Shown here: in pieces, positions 25,901-33,722 of the stretch
Position numbering within the stretch: position 1 is the first letter of the stretch
Layout: every line of letters starts with the position of its first letter
Origin: Flavobacteriales bacterium
GTDB taxonomy: Bacteria > Bacteroidota > Bacteroidia > Flavobacteriales_D > Crocinitomicaceae
NCBI GenBank assembly: GCA_013373595.1
Contig: JABXHO010000037.1
Location: 1 to 33,798 of the forward strand
Direction: 5' to 3'
DNA: 33,798 bases
Notes under the pieces: model-generated
What the model saw: the letters and a program-made list of their open reading frames with translations, nothing else
What the model was told of the DNA's origin: nothing
The model's database searches: none
Position numbers and translations under genes: made by a program

Positions 25901-26180
25901 CGCTGTATTTGAAAGGAATAAGTTCTTCTCCTAAAGGAGAAAGTAATCCAAAATACCCATTTTTTTGTGCAGCCCAAAAACGAGGTTTAGGAGAGCGATG
26001 ATAGTCTCCATGCCATTTCATGCCTAACAAATCAAATTCCGCAGGCCAAACAATTCTTCCTTGATGATCTTTCAAACCGTGCTTACACGATCCGTAATTT
26101 GTATACACTTTTAGCTGATAGTCTTGAGCACGGGTTATCCCAAAAGTTAGAAGGCTGAGAAGAACAACAAGTGATTTCAT
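22998..26180 (-). CDS. Giant WG-repeat secreted protein, copy 1
   Basis: A 1060-aa protein with signal peptide (1-18, ending TRAQ). Most of the chain is made of WG-type repeats, each a short beta unit of the form KNGYFGLLSPLGEELIPFKY or RNGKYGRFDTHFNIVMEAKYD, spread through three repeat-rich blocks. A C-terminal domain holds a conserved cysteine (GDNCVDIESKLEELK) and ends ISLHFNELKPVF. The paralogue at 26288 shares the NYGSC start, the CSTxLDEYPIP central motif and the same end. WG proteins are thought to bind proteins or ligands; no enzymatic motif is seen. There is no T9SS tail or lipobox, so it is periplasmic or outer-membrane associated. It was probably transcribed from its own conserved leader (26181-26226). 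Confidence 0.78.
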   Translation of the reverse strand: MKSLVVLLSLLTFGITRAQDYQLKVYTNYGSCKHGLKDHQGRIVWPAEFDLLGMKWHGDYHRSPKPRFWAAQKNGYFGLLSPLGEELIPFKYSEVNVYFNAITANDDQAAYLFTLEGKLIKRFEGYSSIVPHSTGYIFQKDEQYGLLDTSFIKILQPAYDRLYFPEMRRQGEGISRVVSNRFVALEKQGQHSIYDLKNRKVIQPMTGDEFYLTWDQSNCESSDMYIMSYNQEKNIKSIINSEGMEVLRTSNLGYIPIFSTLADSCGLPSIQLAYLEENRKMHILNIKTGAYSNEHEEIYPLHGYSIFFDNKKWGVIYPDFRESNAYSQPKYELEDYIDLETAYKHSIAADRYSKLFTQNYSSEKIDSVLITHLIVEASKKNKKRLELYGLFNFRTGKRIKQKYHHIERRHIGNQTVYWAFIYRNPHDPYYQRMTEQLDVYSSDLTLLNRWEHIESVDFDHYRERKNYNVIIERDGLLGITDAFGNEIAPIHYKEISIASLENHHKGSDPYFFYLCSLPNEPDASNSRKGLLAKDGEIVIPFEYYNIYIQNNLIFGWRGKESSDIYTIEGKPYCMNATAFVNHREVKKDAQCIGKSYNDPLLHTYIVKDDKLYHSFQGKLELYNEDSFDFSRKYCYFLEWIVIDQNAHVISSEPVGLYRRRSYHSNDFVNDCSTFLDEYPIPVQQPHVQSPPKKIEKQPTHQWKTGPKNDQTKWYLYTPEGDLKYKQPFDFPTPTNNSSYKIFRRNGKYGRFDTHFNIVMEAKYDFISQYGELARIDSLWYARTPNSNEWSQGYDAISDDQSRHHRFVFLNGKIGIINDSLEFILPLTDSAAFIQKFDLVKTLNLHSFSKKKRPYPQDNLIYNGTPADLYRRINNFHLVEEAYYNSTANKTMAFCPVDTKHPDLSGELTYFKLLANKSQKYLERVPTYYNQYFYSEITYTRNTMYYGSYLDARVYASKNLYNYQIVKNQLVPITLSDILKSDAQSKELLHQLLIRETTKIQAYGDNCVDIESKLEELKSNFLISGSRIIFFSSSYGGFEISLHFNELKPVFRYPQKMIRGY

Positions 26181-26226
26181 GAGGTAGTTTCTACCTTAAA
26201 GAACGGAAATTTTAGTGAGGGTTACG
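26181..26226 (-). promoter_or_regulatory. Conserved leader with start-codon hairpin, WG copy 1
   Basis: This 46-nt leader aligns without gaps to the leader of WG copy 2 (29507-29552), with 37 identities by eye. It contains the perfect hairpin AGGTAG-AAA-CTACCT (26182-26196, minus-strand reading), which ends one nucleotide before the ATG. A stem there would cover the ribosome-binding region. A shared regulator, translational control or a transcript-end signal are all possible. Confidence 0.55.
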
Positions 26227-26287
26227 CTTTAAACAAAGAGGACTGAGGCACTCGAAGTCCGTAATAGGTGTGTCACTGGGTTTGCTA

Positions 26288-29200
26288 TCATAAGCCATCC
26301 TTCAATTTCTTTGGTTCCAACAACACATTTTCAATCTCTGAAAAGGTTAAGCGGATGGTAAATCCACCGATATTTTGCCAATAGAGAACAATTTCTTGTC
26401 CATTCTCAATTGCGAACTTTTGCTTCAATTCCTCTATTTTGGAGTCAATATCAGTACAGTTTTCTCCAAACGCTTGAATGCTGGTCAATTTCTCAAGGAT
26501 GATTTTGTTGAGCTTGTCAACAGATTGCTGATCAGTTTTAAACAAATCATTGAATTGAATCGGAATGAGCTCGTTCCCGACAATCTTGTAGTTGAAAAAA
26601 TCTTTCACTTTAAAGAGGTCATTCGTAGCAAACGACCAGTTTTCGTTATACCAGCTTTTATTCCACGTGTAGGTCGTTTCCGAATAAAAAGAGCGGTTCG
26701 CGTGCGTGGGACGTCGTTCACGAATGGTTTGGTTTTCGTTGTAGTAAATGATCTTGTTTTTTAATCCTGTAGGAAGTCCGACCTTGTAAATATTGACTGG
26801 AGAAAACTTTAGCAGGCTGTTCTTTGTGGAATTCAACGTAACCTGTTCCAAGAGGTGTATGTTGTTGATTTTTCGATAGAGCAAAGAGGGTTCTCCATTA
26901 TAGATCAAGTTATTGTGGATATACGTCTTCGCTTGTCCTCCGTAGCCTCTCAAATTGAGGAGTTTTACGAGATCGTAATTATTAATGAGATCCACAGAGT
27001 CGGTGAGTGGAATGATGAACTCCATAGAGTCGTTGATAACGCCAATTTTCCCGTCGTTAAATACGAAATGAAGGTAATTGCGGTAATCCAAAGAAACCGC
27101 ATCAAATTCGGGAGAAACTTTCCCTGAATTTCGGTGATGAATCTGCCATTTCCCATTTCTCAAGGTGATGGGCCATGGAGGGTAGATGTAATCGTACTCC
27201 GCAGGTAAATATTGGTTGTATTTGCTATCGAAGTAACCGTATTTCCCATTTTGCATAAACACGCCGCCATAAAAACCTTCTTCGGAAAGTGGGTATTCGA
27301 AGGACTCGGGATACATTAACACATCATTTTGGTTGTACAGGAACCACTCATCTGGCTTGTTTCGATCATGTTGTTTCCATGTGTAGAGTTTTTTCGTGGG
27401 AGTGTACGGTTCCTGTGGAGGTACATATCGATTCGTTTCCTTTTTCGGAGGTTCAGGAATAGGATATTCATCGAGATAAGTGGAACATTCGCTAGGGTGT
27501 TCTTGCTTGTAGCGGTAGGATTGCGCTGTCACACCTTTTGGATGCGCAGTTATGATTTTTCCTGTTTTATCAATGATAATCCATTCCAGAAAAAAGCAGT
27601 ATTTCTGGGTGAATTGGAAGAAATTTTCATCTAAGAGATACATTTTTCCTTGACGGAATTCGTAGACTTGATCTCCTTTCGTGAAGTACGTGCAATGCGA
27701 CACAAGCAGTCGTTGTGGATCATCAAACCCGATGCATTTCCCAAATTCATTAATGCGTGGAGAGTCGCGTTGATACTTGAATCCTTCCAAAAGAAGATTT
27801 CCTTTGGAGTCGTAAATGTCGTTGAGGTGATCTTCTCGAGAGGCGATAAGTAATTGTCCGTGAGTGATGATTTCCCAGTATTGTTTCTCTACGAGTTTAT
27901 TCCCTTGGAAGTCGTAAATCGTGGTCGGTTCACCTTTCTTGCTTGCGATAAAAATTGGTTCTTTCTTCGAAATATCGTCAATAGATCGAATTTCTTTTCG
28001 GTAACATTCGTCGTAGATGATGGGAACAATTTCCTCCCCAAGCGGATTGATTACACCTACTTTCTGATTCGAAGTAATGATGAAACAGTTTCGACTGTTT
28101 TGGGCAGGAATTCGTTCAAGATACATACTTCCTGAAAACGATTTGACCCTGTTAAGATCGGTGTCATAGATATCGAGTTGCTTTATTTCTACTTCAGTTT
28201 CGTATCCGAAAAAGAAAACATTTGTAGCCCAATAGATTGTCTTTCCCTGAAAATCATACAGTGTAATTCCGTCGTAGGTCGTTTTCACGTTCTTTCCAGA
28301 ATGAAAATTGAACAGTCCATAATTGTCTCCGTAGTAATCATCTTTTCGTTCTGAATTATCAGGCCGGCGCGTGATAAGAACACTATCTGTTAGAATGCCT
28401 TTCTGTGAGAACCACTCGTAATAGTCCCATGCGAAATATTGGTCGAATGGAAATTCCGCTTGCCGTCTTAACGAAGTACCTTTCCTTATATTATAACTTT
28501 CGTTGGTTTTCGGATACTTATATAGACCCAAGAGATTCAAATCAGGATCAAGGACGCCCCACTTTTTCTTTTCAAAGAGAATAGAGTAGCCGTCAAGAGG
28601 GTAGACCAATGAATGGTTTTCTGAACGTTTTCCTGTTTTGAGACTAACGACTTCGGTTGCTTCATCTGTATAAATGTACATGAGTTGATGAGACAAAGTT
28701 CCGCAGGAATCAAGTGGTGTAAGAAGGATCTCCGCATCAATTGAATTGGCTCCAGAGTAGACTTTGTTTCCATCGCTTCGTACAACTCTGAAAGTATGGT
28801 TGGTATCGTTACTGAGGTGAAATACAGCGTCACTTTCCGAGCAGAGTTGCACCCAGTTTGGATCGATATATTCGGATGTTTTCGGGATGATCCATTTTTG
28901 GTTTTTTAAATCATAAATGGCGGTTTGATGGTCTTGTTCGATTCGTATAAAACGCGTTGATGCGATAGTAGACATTCCTTCACTTGCTTGTAGAACCGTT
29001 TCAAATGCTAATTGGTCATATTCCGTTGGAAGCACCTGATTTAACGCTAAATCAAGGAATCCGCGTTGCCCATTTTTCTCTACGATATAACCATTTTCGG
29101 TGACTTCAAACCAAGAATATCCTTCTAATGTGAGTTCAATTTCGCCTGAGTTGGAATAGAGATAACAGCCAGAATCATCGGACGCAATAATGCCTTTTCG

Positions 29201-29506
29201 CCATGGATAGGCGGATTGAATTCGATTGAAGCGGAAGGGGAGAATTTGTACTCCTTCTGGATCAATGAAACCGAAATAGCCATTCTTTTCTGCGATCCAA
29301 TAATAGCGCGGACGATACGTCCTGTTTTCGTAATCGTAAATTTTTGCCAGTGATTCGAAATCGGCTTCCCAAAGAATTTTTCCATTTTCATATTTCAACC
29401 CTTGATAACAGGACCCGTAATTGGTGAAAGGAACAACGGGTTCTCCTGTTTGAGCACTCATTGAAAGGGAAACACAAATTGCAAAAAAGAATAAAAGTGA
29501 TTTCAT
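26288..29506 (-). CDS. Giant WG-repeat secreted protein, copy 2
   Basis: A 1072-aa paralogue of the protein at 22998. I start it at 29506 (MKSLLFFFAICVSLSMSAQ) because the upstream ATG 29590 would place 28 residues before the signal peptide and runs through the conserved leader. It has the same organisation: signal, NYGSC, WG-type repeats (EKNGYFGFIDPEGVQILPF, QNGKYGYFDSKYNQYLP), CSTYLDEYPIP, then NCTDIDSKIEELK and a C-terminal beta domain. Cysteines in NYGSC and NCTDI are shared. The two genes are tandem, 107 nt apart, and therefore an old or moderately diverged duplication. Confidence 0.78.
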   Translation of the reverse strand: MKSLLFFFAICVSLSMSAQTGEPVVPFTNYGSCYQGLKYENGKILWEADFESLAKIYDYENRTYRPRYYWIAEKNGYFGFIDPEGVQILPFRFNRIQSAYPWRKGIIASDDSGCYLYSNSGEIELTLEGYSWFEVTENGYIVEKNGQRGFLDLALNQVLPTEYDQLAFETVLQASEGMSTIASTRFIRIEQDHQTAIYDLKNQKWIIPKTSEYIDPNWVQLCSESDAVFHLSNDTNHTFRVVRSDGNKVYSGANSIDAEILLTPLDSCGTLSHQLMYIYTDEATEVVSLKTGKRSENHSLVYPLDGYSILFEKKKWGVLDPDLNLLGLYKYPKTNESYNIRKGTSLRRQAEFPFDQYFAWDYYEWFSQKGILTDSVLITRRPDNSERKDDYYGDNYGLFNFHSGKNVKTTYDGITLYDFQGKTIYWATNVFFFGYETEVEIKQLDIYDTDLNRVKSFSGSMYLERIPAQNSRNCFIITSNQKVGVINPLGEEIVPIIYDECYRKEIRSIDDISKKEPIFIASKKGEPTTIYDFQGNKLVEKQYWEIITHGQLLIASREDHLNDIYDSKGNLLLEGFKYQRDSPRINEFGKCIGFDDPQRLLVSHCTYFTKGDQVYEFRQGKMYLLDENFFQFTQKYCFFLEWIIIDKTGKIITAHPKGVTAQSYRYKQEHPSECSTYLDEYPIPEPPKKETNRYVPPQEPYTPTKKLYTWKQHDRNKPDEWFLYNQNDVLMYPESFEYPLSEEGFYGGVFMQNGKYGYFDSKYNQYLPAEYDYIYPPWPITLRNGKWQIHHRNSGKVSPEFDAVSLDYRNYLHFVFNDGKIGVINDSMEFIIPLTDSVDLINNYDLVKLLNLRGYGGQAKTYIHNNLIYNGEPSLLYRKINNIHLLEQVTLNSTKNSLLKFSPVNIYKVGLPTGLKNKIIYYNENQTIRERRPTHANRSFYSETTYTWNKSWYNENWSFATNDLFKVKDFFNYKIVGNELIPIQFNDLFKTDQQSVDKLNKIILEKLTSIQAFGENCTDIDSKIEELKQKFAIENGQEIVLYWQNIGGFTIRLTFSEIENVLLEPKKLKDGL

Positions 29507-29552
29507 AAGGTAGTTTCTACCTGATAGAACGGGAATAGTTGGTAGGGTTACG
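29507..29552 (-). promoter_or_regulatory. Conserved leader with start-codon hairpin, WG copy 2
   Basis: The counterpart of the leader at 26181-26226. The hairpin AGGTAG-AAA-CTACCT occupies 29508-29522 (minus-strand reading) and again ends one nucleotide before the ATG. No convincing -7/-33 pair was found in either leader, although the conserved GTAACCCT and CGTTCT blocks may belong to a promoter or operator. Confidence 0.55.
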
Positions 29553-29576
29553 GACTGTGGTAATAAAGATCGGGGT

Positions 29577-29636
29577 TCGGCTCCGCTCACCCCTCAATTG
29601 TAAAGGATGCTGGCTGAGCGGAGCAGAAGTCAGCCG
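29577..29636. repeat. Overlapping inverted repeats after AMP nucleosidase
   Basis: GCTCCGCTCA (29581-29590) and TGAGCGGAGC (29616-29625) are perfect 10-bp inverted arms. Inside the second arm GGCTGA (29613-29618) pairs with TCAGCC (29631-29636), giving an alternative hairpin. The element lies 10 nt downstream of the AMP nucleosidase stop and lacks a clear T run. It resembles REP-like intergenic palindromes that I recall from flavobacterial genomes (recollection only). Confidence 0.5.
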
Positions 29637-29645
29637 TTTGGAGAT

Positions 29646-30419
29646 TTACCCGAACCTCAAATGTTTCACTGTATGACCGTTATTGATCAATTGTTTCAAT
29701 GAATCGATCCCAATTGTTAGGTGATCATCCACGTAATCAGCCGTTACCTTTGTGTCGCTTTCGCTCGTTTTTACACCTTCCGCCACCATTGGTTGATCCG
29801 AAACGAGTAACAAGGCTCCCGTAGGAATTTTGTTTCTAAATCCGACAGAGAAAATGGTAGCTGTTTCCATATCAATGGCCATAGCTCTCAATTTCTTGAG
29901 GTATTTCTTGAATTTTTCATCATGCTCCCATACGCGACGATTGGTTGTGTAACATGTTCCTGTCCAGTAATCTTTTCCGTAATCACGAATGGTTGTGGAA
30001 ATGGCTTTTTGCAAAGCAAAGGCTGGCAAAGCGGGAACTTCTGGTGGGAAGTAGTCGTTGCTTGTTCCTTCTCCACGAATCGCAGCAATTGGTAAAATGA
30101 GATCACCGACTTCATTTTTTCGTTTCAATCCTCCACATTTTCCAAGGAAAAGAACAGCTTTTGGCTTGATCGCTGACAGTAAATCCATACATGTTGCTGC
30201 GGACGCACTTCCCATTCCGAAGTTGATCATTGTGATTCCTTCGGCGGTGGCGCACTGCATCGGTTTGTTTTTTCCTATGACTTCCACACCGTGCATTTCT
30301 GCAAATTTGTTCACGTAGTTGTGGAAGTTACAAAGCAAAATGTACTTTCCGAAATTTTCCAATTTCTCTCCCGTGTATCTCGGAAGCCAGTCATTTACTA
30401 TTTCTTGTTTTGTCTTCAT
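29646..30419 (-). CDS. amn: AMP nucleosidase (short form)
   Basis: A 257-aa cytoplasmic member of the nucleoside phosphorylase/nucleosidase (PNP_UDP) superfamily. It carries the glycine-rich INFGMGSASAATC, LGKCGGLK, the ribose-binding MAIDMETATIF and SDQPM (catalytic-Asp position), features I associate with AMP nucleosidases annotated in Bacteroidota. It would cleave AMP to adenine and ribose 5-phosphate. It lacks the N-terminal domain of the E. coli enzyme (484 aa). I start it at 30419 (MKTKQE); the in-frame ATG at 30476 adds 19 residues that overlap a terminator-like hairpin (30442-30471). Purine-nucleosidase activity is an alternative. Confidence 0.85.
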   Translation of the reverse strand: MKTKQEIVNDWLPRYTGEKLENFGKYILLCNFHNYVNKFAEMHGVEVIGKNKPMQCATAEGITMINFGMGSASAATCMDLLSAIKPKAVLFLGKCGGLKRKNEVGDLILPIAAIRGEGTSNDYFPPEVPALPAFALQKAISTTIRDYGKDYWTGTCYTTNRRVWEHDEKFKKYLKKLRAMAIDMETATIFSVGFRNKIPTGALLLVSDQPMVAEGVKTSESDTKVTADYVDDHLTIGIDSLKQLINNGHTVKHLRFG

Positions 30420-30441
30420 ATTTTTAATTTTTGAGTGTAAA

Positions 30442-30471
30442 AATGGGAGCTCGCCGACGCAAACCCCCATT
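30442..30471 (-). terminator. Weak terminator after the M49 peptidase gene
   Basis: On the minus strand AATGGG pairs with CCCATT around an 18-nt loop and leads into TTTTT (30439-30443). The stem is only 6 bp. It sits 17 nt beyond the peptidase stop (30489) and before the AMP nucleosidase ATG. Confidence 0.4.
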
Positions 30472-30488
30472 CGCATATTTTTGAAATC

Positions 30489-32537
30489 TTACTCTTCTAA
30501 GATTCCATATTCTTTCTTGTAGTAAAGCATTTGCTCTACAAACGATTGATTGTTTTCAATCTTGATATCGGTGATTTCACCTTCCTCATTCGTTACAGGA
30601 ACGAGTACTGGATTTACAAACCCACGATATGGAGCCAAGTTCAACGGTGCGACACGTGCCAACACTTCACGGTGCAAATCTTGATTCACTTTTACTCCGT
30701 AATTTTCAACTAAGGCTTTTCCAGCTTCGTAATCACCTTCCGACTTAATGCGCTGAATTTCTCTCAACAACTCTCCGAAAATGACTCTCAATTTATCGTA
30801 ATCGTTGATATTGAAGTAGGTTTTGCCATCTCGTTGAATGCGTTCGATCACATTGTCGTCTGCTCCACGCTCAATTGCCCACGAAGCAACCAATTGACGG
30901 TTTTGCATGTGCTCTTCTTCTACGTCTTCACCTAATTCCAAACGTTGCAATTGTGTCATCATTCCGTTTCGGATGTAGCCGTCGTATTCAGCTTTCCCAA
31001 CATCGAGGGTGGTAATCAATCCAAGATCGATCAATTTTGGGTCCATGATGTAATACAATCCAACTAAATCGGCACGCGCTTCTTCAAGTGTACTTGCATA
31101 GTTGCGAAGTGTTTCGGCTGGTTGTCCAACTCCTTCGTTGATTTGTCCAGAAGCGTGCCCTACTACTTCGTGTAAGGCAGTGTGTAGCTTTCCTGCGAGA
31201 TAAGCGTGTTTTTCAGCCAATTCGACTTCTTTTTCGTCGTGAGCGAATTCTTTCAAGATTCCTGGTCCACCTGCTTTATCGTAAGCGCTAATGATGTTTC
31301 CAAGACTCACTGATTTCGATCCAACTTCTTGACGAATCCAGTTGTTGTTTGGAAGATTTACTCCGATAGGAGTAGAAGGAGAAGCATCTCCAGATTCGCT
31401 TGCTACTTGTACTACTTTGTAGCTTACACCTTTCACTTCTTTCTTCTTGTGCGAATCGATCAGAGGAGAATTATCCTCAAACCATTGTGCGTTTTCGGCA
31501 ACAACTTGCATTTGCTTCGAAGCTTCGAAGTCTGTGATTTGAACGATACTTTCGTATGATGCACGTTTCCCAAGAGCATCGCCATATACTTCGATAAATC
31601 CATTGATCCAGTCGATGTCTCCTTCGGTAGATTCTGCCCACAGTACATTGTAGTCGTCCCATGTTTTGAGGTCACCTGTTTTGTAGTACTCGATCAATTT
31701 CTCCAAAGCTTTTGCTTGTTGATCATTTTCAGCAACTTTTACCGCTTTTTCGAGCCAGTAAACGATTTTCTCAATGGCTTTACCATATTTTCCGTCAACC
31801 TTCCAAACATCTTCGTACAAATCTCCGTTTTTCAAAATGAGGGTTGAGTTCAGCCCAAGTTCAATCGGATGTTTTGCGTTAGGATCGGCCTTTTTCTTGT
31901 AGAATTCATCCACCATTTCTTGTGTTACACCTGGTCCGTAGAAGTTGTTAGCAGATGCTACAATCATGTCTTTTGAAGGATCTTTCACTTTTCGTTTGGC
32001 AGCAATAGTAGGATCAAAAATCACCTTCATTGCTTCTTCAGAAATTTTGGCTCCAGTTGCATCAACGTAGTTGCTAAATGCTTCTTTTGAGAATTTTGGA
32101 GTGAATTTGTTCATTCCATAGTGATGGTGAATTCCATTGGCAAACCAAATTTGCTTCGCGTAGACCATCAATTTGTTCCAATCCTCAGTGCTTTTATCGC
32201 CTTTGTAATTTTCGATAATATGCTCGATTCCATTTCTGATTTCGAGGTTGTACGGATTGTTTTGATCGTAGATGATATCGCGTCCAGCAAGACCTGCTTG
32301 TGCCATAAAATAAACGAGTTTCTTTTGTTGAATGGTCAATTTATCGAAGTCAACAATATCATATCGAATGACTTGAATGTCAGCAAAACGATCGACCTCT
32401 TCACCGCTTTTCATTTCGAGATCCGCGTTAATCGAACTTCTCTCAGCAGTTTGCCCGCTTTCCTTGTTTTCACTTGACTCTCCACAACCGACAAGCAGGG
32501 TAGAAAGAAGTATACTGGGTGCTATTAAAAATTTCAT
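30489..32537 (-). CDS. M49 dipeptidyl-peptidase-III-like lipoprotein
   Basis: A 682-aa zinc metallopeptidase. The lipobox LLVGC puts lipidated Cys at residue 18, followed by an acidic linker. The M49 motif HEVVGH is at 456-461 (H456, E457, H461) and the partner motif EEARAD at 485-490, where E486 is the likely third zinc ligand. The 24-residue gap between motifs is shorter than in the human enzyme and, from memory, like that of the Bacteroides enzyme. The M49 family releases dipeptides from N-termini; here the enzyme would act in the periplasm, probably on peptides taken up as nutrients. The promoter is TTG-N20-TATTTTCG (32565-32595). Confidence 0.92.
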   Translation of the reverse strand: MKFLIAPSILLSTLLVGCGESSENKESGQTAERSSINADLEMKSGEEVDRFADIQVIRYDIVDFDKLTIQQKKLVYFMAQAGLAGRDIIYDQNNPYNLEIRNGIEHIIENYKGDKSTEDWNKLMVYAKQIWFANGIHHHYGMNKFTPKFSKEAFSNYVDATGAKISEEAMKVIFDPTIAAKRKVKDPSKDMIVASANNFYGPGVTQEMVDEFYKKKADPNAKHPIELGLNSTLILKNGDLYEDVWKVDGKYGKAIEKIVYWLEKAVKVAENDQQAKALEKLIEYYKTGDLKTWDDYNVLWAESTEGDIDWINGFIEVYGDALGKRASYESIVQITDFEASKQMQVVAENAQWFEDNSPLIDSHKKKEVKGVSYKVVQVASESGDASPSTPIGVNLPNNNWIRQEVGSKSVSLGNIISAYDKAGGPGILKEFAHDEKEVELAEKHAYLAGKLHTALHEVVGHASGQINEGVGQPAETLRNYASTLEEARADLVGLYYIMDPKLIDLGLITTLDVGKAEYDGYIRNGMMTQLQRLELGEDVEEEHMQNRQLVASWAIERGADDNVIERIQRDGKTYFNINDYDKLRVIFGELLREIQRIKSEGDYEAGKALVENYGVKVNQDLHREVLARVAPLNLAPYRGFVNPVLVPVTNEEGEITDIKIENNQSFVEQMLYYKKEYGILEE

Positions 32538-32564
32538 GGGTTATTCGTTTGATTTTGAGTGGAT

Positions 32565-32595
32565 CGAAAATACTCAATTAAGCGGTCAACATCAA
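32565..32595 (-). promoter_or_regulatory. Promoter of the M49 peptidase gene
   Basis: On the minus strand TTG (32593-32595) is followed by a 20-nt spacer and TATTTTCG (32565-32572), one mismatch from TAnnTTTG. The predicted start near 32560 gives a leader of about 22 nt. A 5-bp dyad GTGTT-ACCA-AACAC at 32677-32690 lies further upstream in the divergent region. Confidence 0.55.
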
Positions 32596-32746
32596 GTAGA
32601 TCGAGCAAAACATCTCGCGTAGGAACTTATTTTTTTAACAAAATCGGGTAAACGGTACGAGAAAATCAACGTCTAGGTGTTACCAAACACGAATAAGTCT
32701 TTTATGTAAATAGATTCTTATTCATTCACTTAAAACACTGATCACT

Positions 32747-33253
32747 ATGCAGAAAGGAGAAAATATCATCATTTTTCAGAACAGAACTGTAACACTTAAC
32801 AATGATTTGCTCGGACATTCCGGGTGGGGATTTAAATTGGCAGACGGGAGTTGGTTATTTGGTTCGAAGGAAGCAACACCAGACCTGTTCAAAGGACATT
32901 TTCCGGGAACAATTCCAAATGGAGCACCCAATGGGGTGTTTATCAAAAGAGTAGATTTTCAAACAATGATTCATCTTCTCAGTAAAGGTGGGCAATCCAA
33001 TGGTCCAATCTTTAATTATCATGAATACAAGTTGCTTTCGTTTCCCAATCCAGATGAAAATGCAGGAGTTGCGGCGGCTAAAAAAAGCAAAAACGAAGGA
33101 TACGGAGTTATCGGGAATAACTGCATGGATTCGGTGTATCGCATCATCACAGCATATGTTCGCGGGGATGGAAATTTTCTACCATGGCCGTCGACACATC
33201 CATTTCCGAATCATTTCTTTGACGATATAAAGGCAACTAAAATGAAATTTTAA
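32747..33253 (+). CDS. LRAT/NlpC-like candidate papain-fold protein
   Basis: A 168-aa protein without a signal peptide. It contains GHSGWGFKLADGSWLFGS (H24) near the N-terminus and NNCMDSVYRII (C126) near the C-terminus, followed by LPWPSTHPFPNHFFDD. A histidine in a GH-x-GW strand that precedes an NC-helix by about 100 residues is the order of permuted papain-fold enzymes (LRAT and permuted NlpC/P60), the opposite of classical NlpC. The relation is my inference from motif order and the NC context. Possible roles are an amidase/acyltransferase or a toxin-like effector. It is a lone gene, divergent from the M49 gene, with a bidirectional terminator after it. Confidence 0.5.
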   Translation: MQKGENIIIFQNRTVTLNNDLLGHSGWGFKLADGSWLFGSKEATPDLFKGHFPGTIPNGAPNGVFIKRVDFQTMIHLLSKGGQSNGPIFNYHEYKLLSFPNPDENAGVAAAKKSKNEGYGVIGNNCMDSVYRIITAYVRGDGNFLPWPSTHPFPNHFFDDIKATKMKF

Positions 33254-33268
33254 TTAGCATAACATGGA

Positions 33269-33308
33269 AAAGCCGCAAACAGAAGTGAGCGGCTTTCCTA
33301 TTTTTTTT
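33269..33308. terminator. Bidirectional terminator
   Basis: AAAGCCGC (33269-33276) pairs with GCGGCTTT (33289-33296) around a 12-nt loop and is followed by eight T (33301-33308) on the plus strand. On the minus strand TTTTCC follows the stem. It lies between the convergent genes ending at 33253 and 33315. The ATGGAAAA flank and the GCCG-type stem resemble the duplicated hairpin at 110-140. Confidence 0.85.
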
Positions 33309-33314
33309 GATTGT

Positions 33315-33722
33315 TTACTTTCTTCCGAATACAATCACTTTCGCCTTACTACGGGTAAGGTTTTTAGTGTCGTAGAAGAAACGAATATTTTTGATCAATC
33401 GCTTTTGTCCATTCAAGTCAATTATGCGCGATGAACTTCCTTTCGTGAAATTGTGACGAAGTTCGATTTCTTCTTTTTCACCATTCATATAAGTAACAAC
33501 CATTTTGTGCATGTTCAATGCTCCTCCAGTAACAACTACTTTCAATTTGGTGTATCCACCTTCCTTCGCTCCAACATGGATGTCATCCTTATCAAGACCA
33601 TAATTGACGGCACGAACACCTAGTTTTTCCCATTTCGCTCGTTGAGCACGGTTTTGGCTGTGTCCAGTGAAGGATAAGAATAGAAAAGCTGAAAATAGTA
33701 GCGACAAAATCTTAAAATTCAT
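33315..33722 (-). CDS. Small secreted protein, beta-rich domain
   Basis: A 135-aa protein with signal peptide (1-22, ending GHSQ). The mature part contains WEKLGVRAVNYGLDKDDIHVGA, KLKVVVTGGALNMHKMVVTYMNGEKEEIELRHNF and SRIIDLNGQKRLIKNIRFFYDTKN, ending in KVIVFGRK. This looks like one compact beta-sandwich. I recall similar proteins annotated as DUF2541-like but cannot confirm that. It is probably periplasmic. The start at 33722 places the signal properly; a promoter in the remaining 76 nt to the window edge is not clear. Confidence 0.7.
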   Translation of the reverse strand: MNFKILSLLFSAFLFLSFTGHSQNRAQRAKWEKLGVRAVNYGLDKDDIHVGAKEGGYTKLKVVVTGGALNMHKMVVTYMNGEKEEIELRHNFTKGSSSRIIDLNGQKRLIKNIRFFYDTKNLTRSKAKVIVFGRK

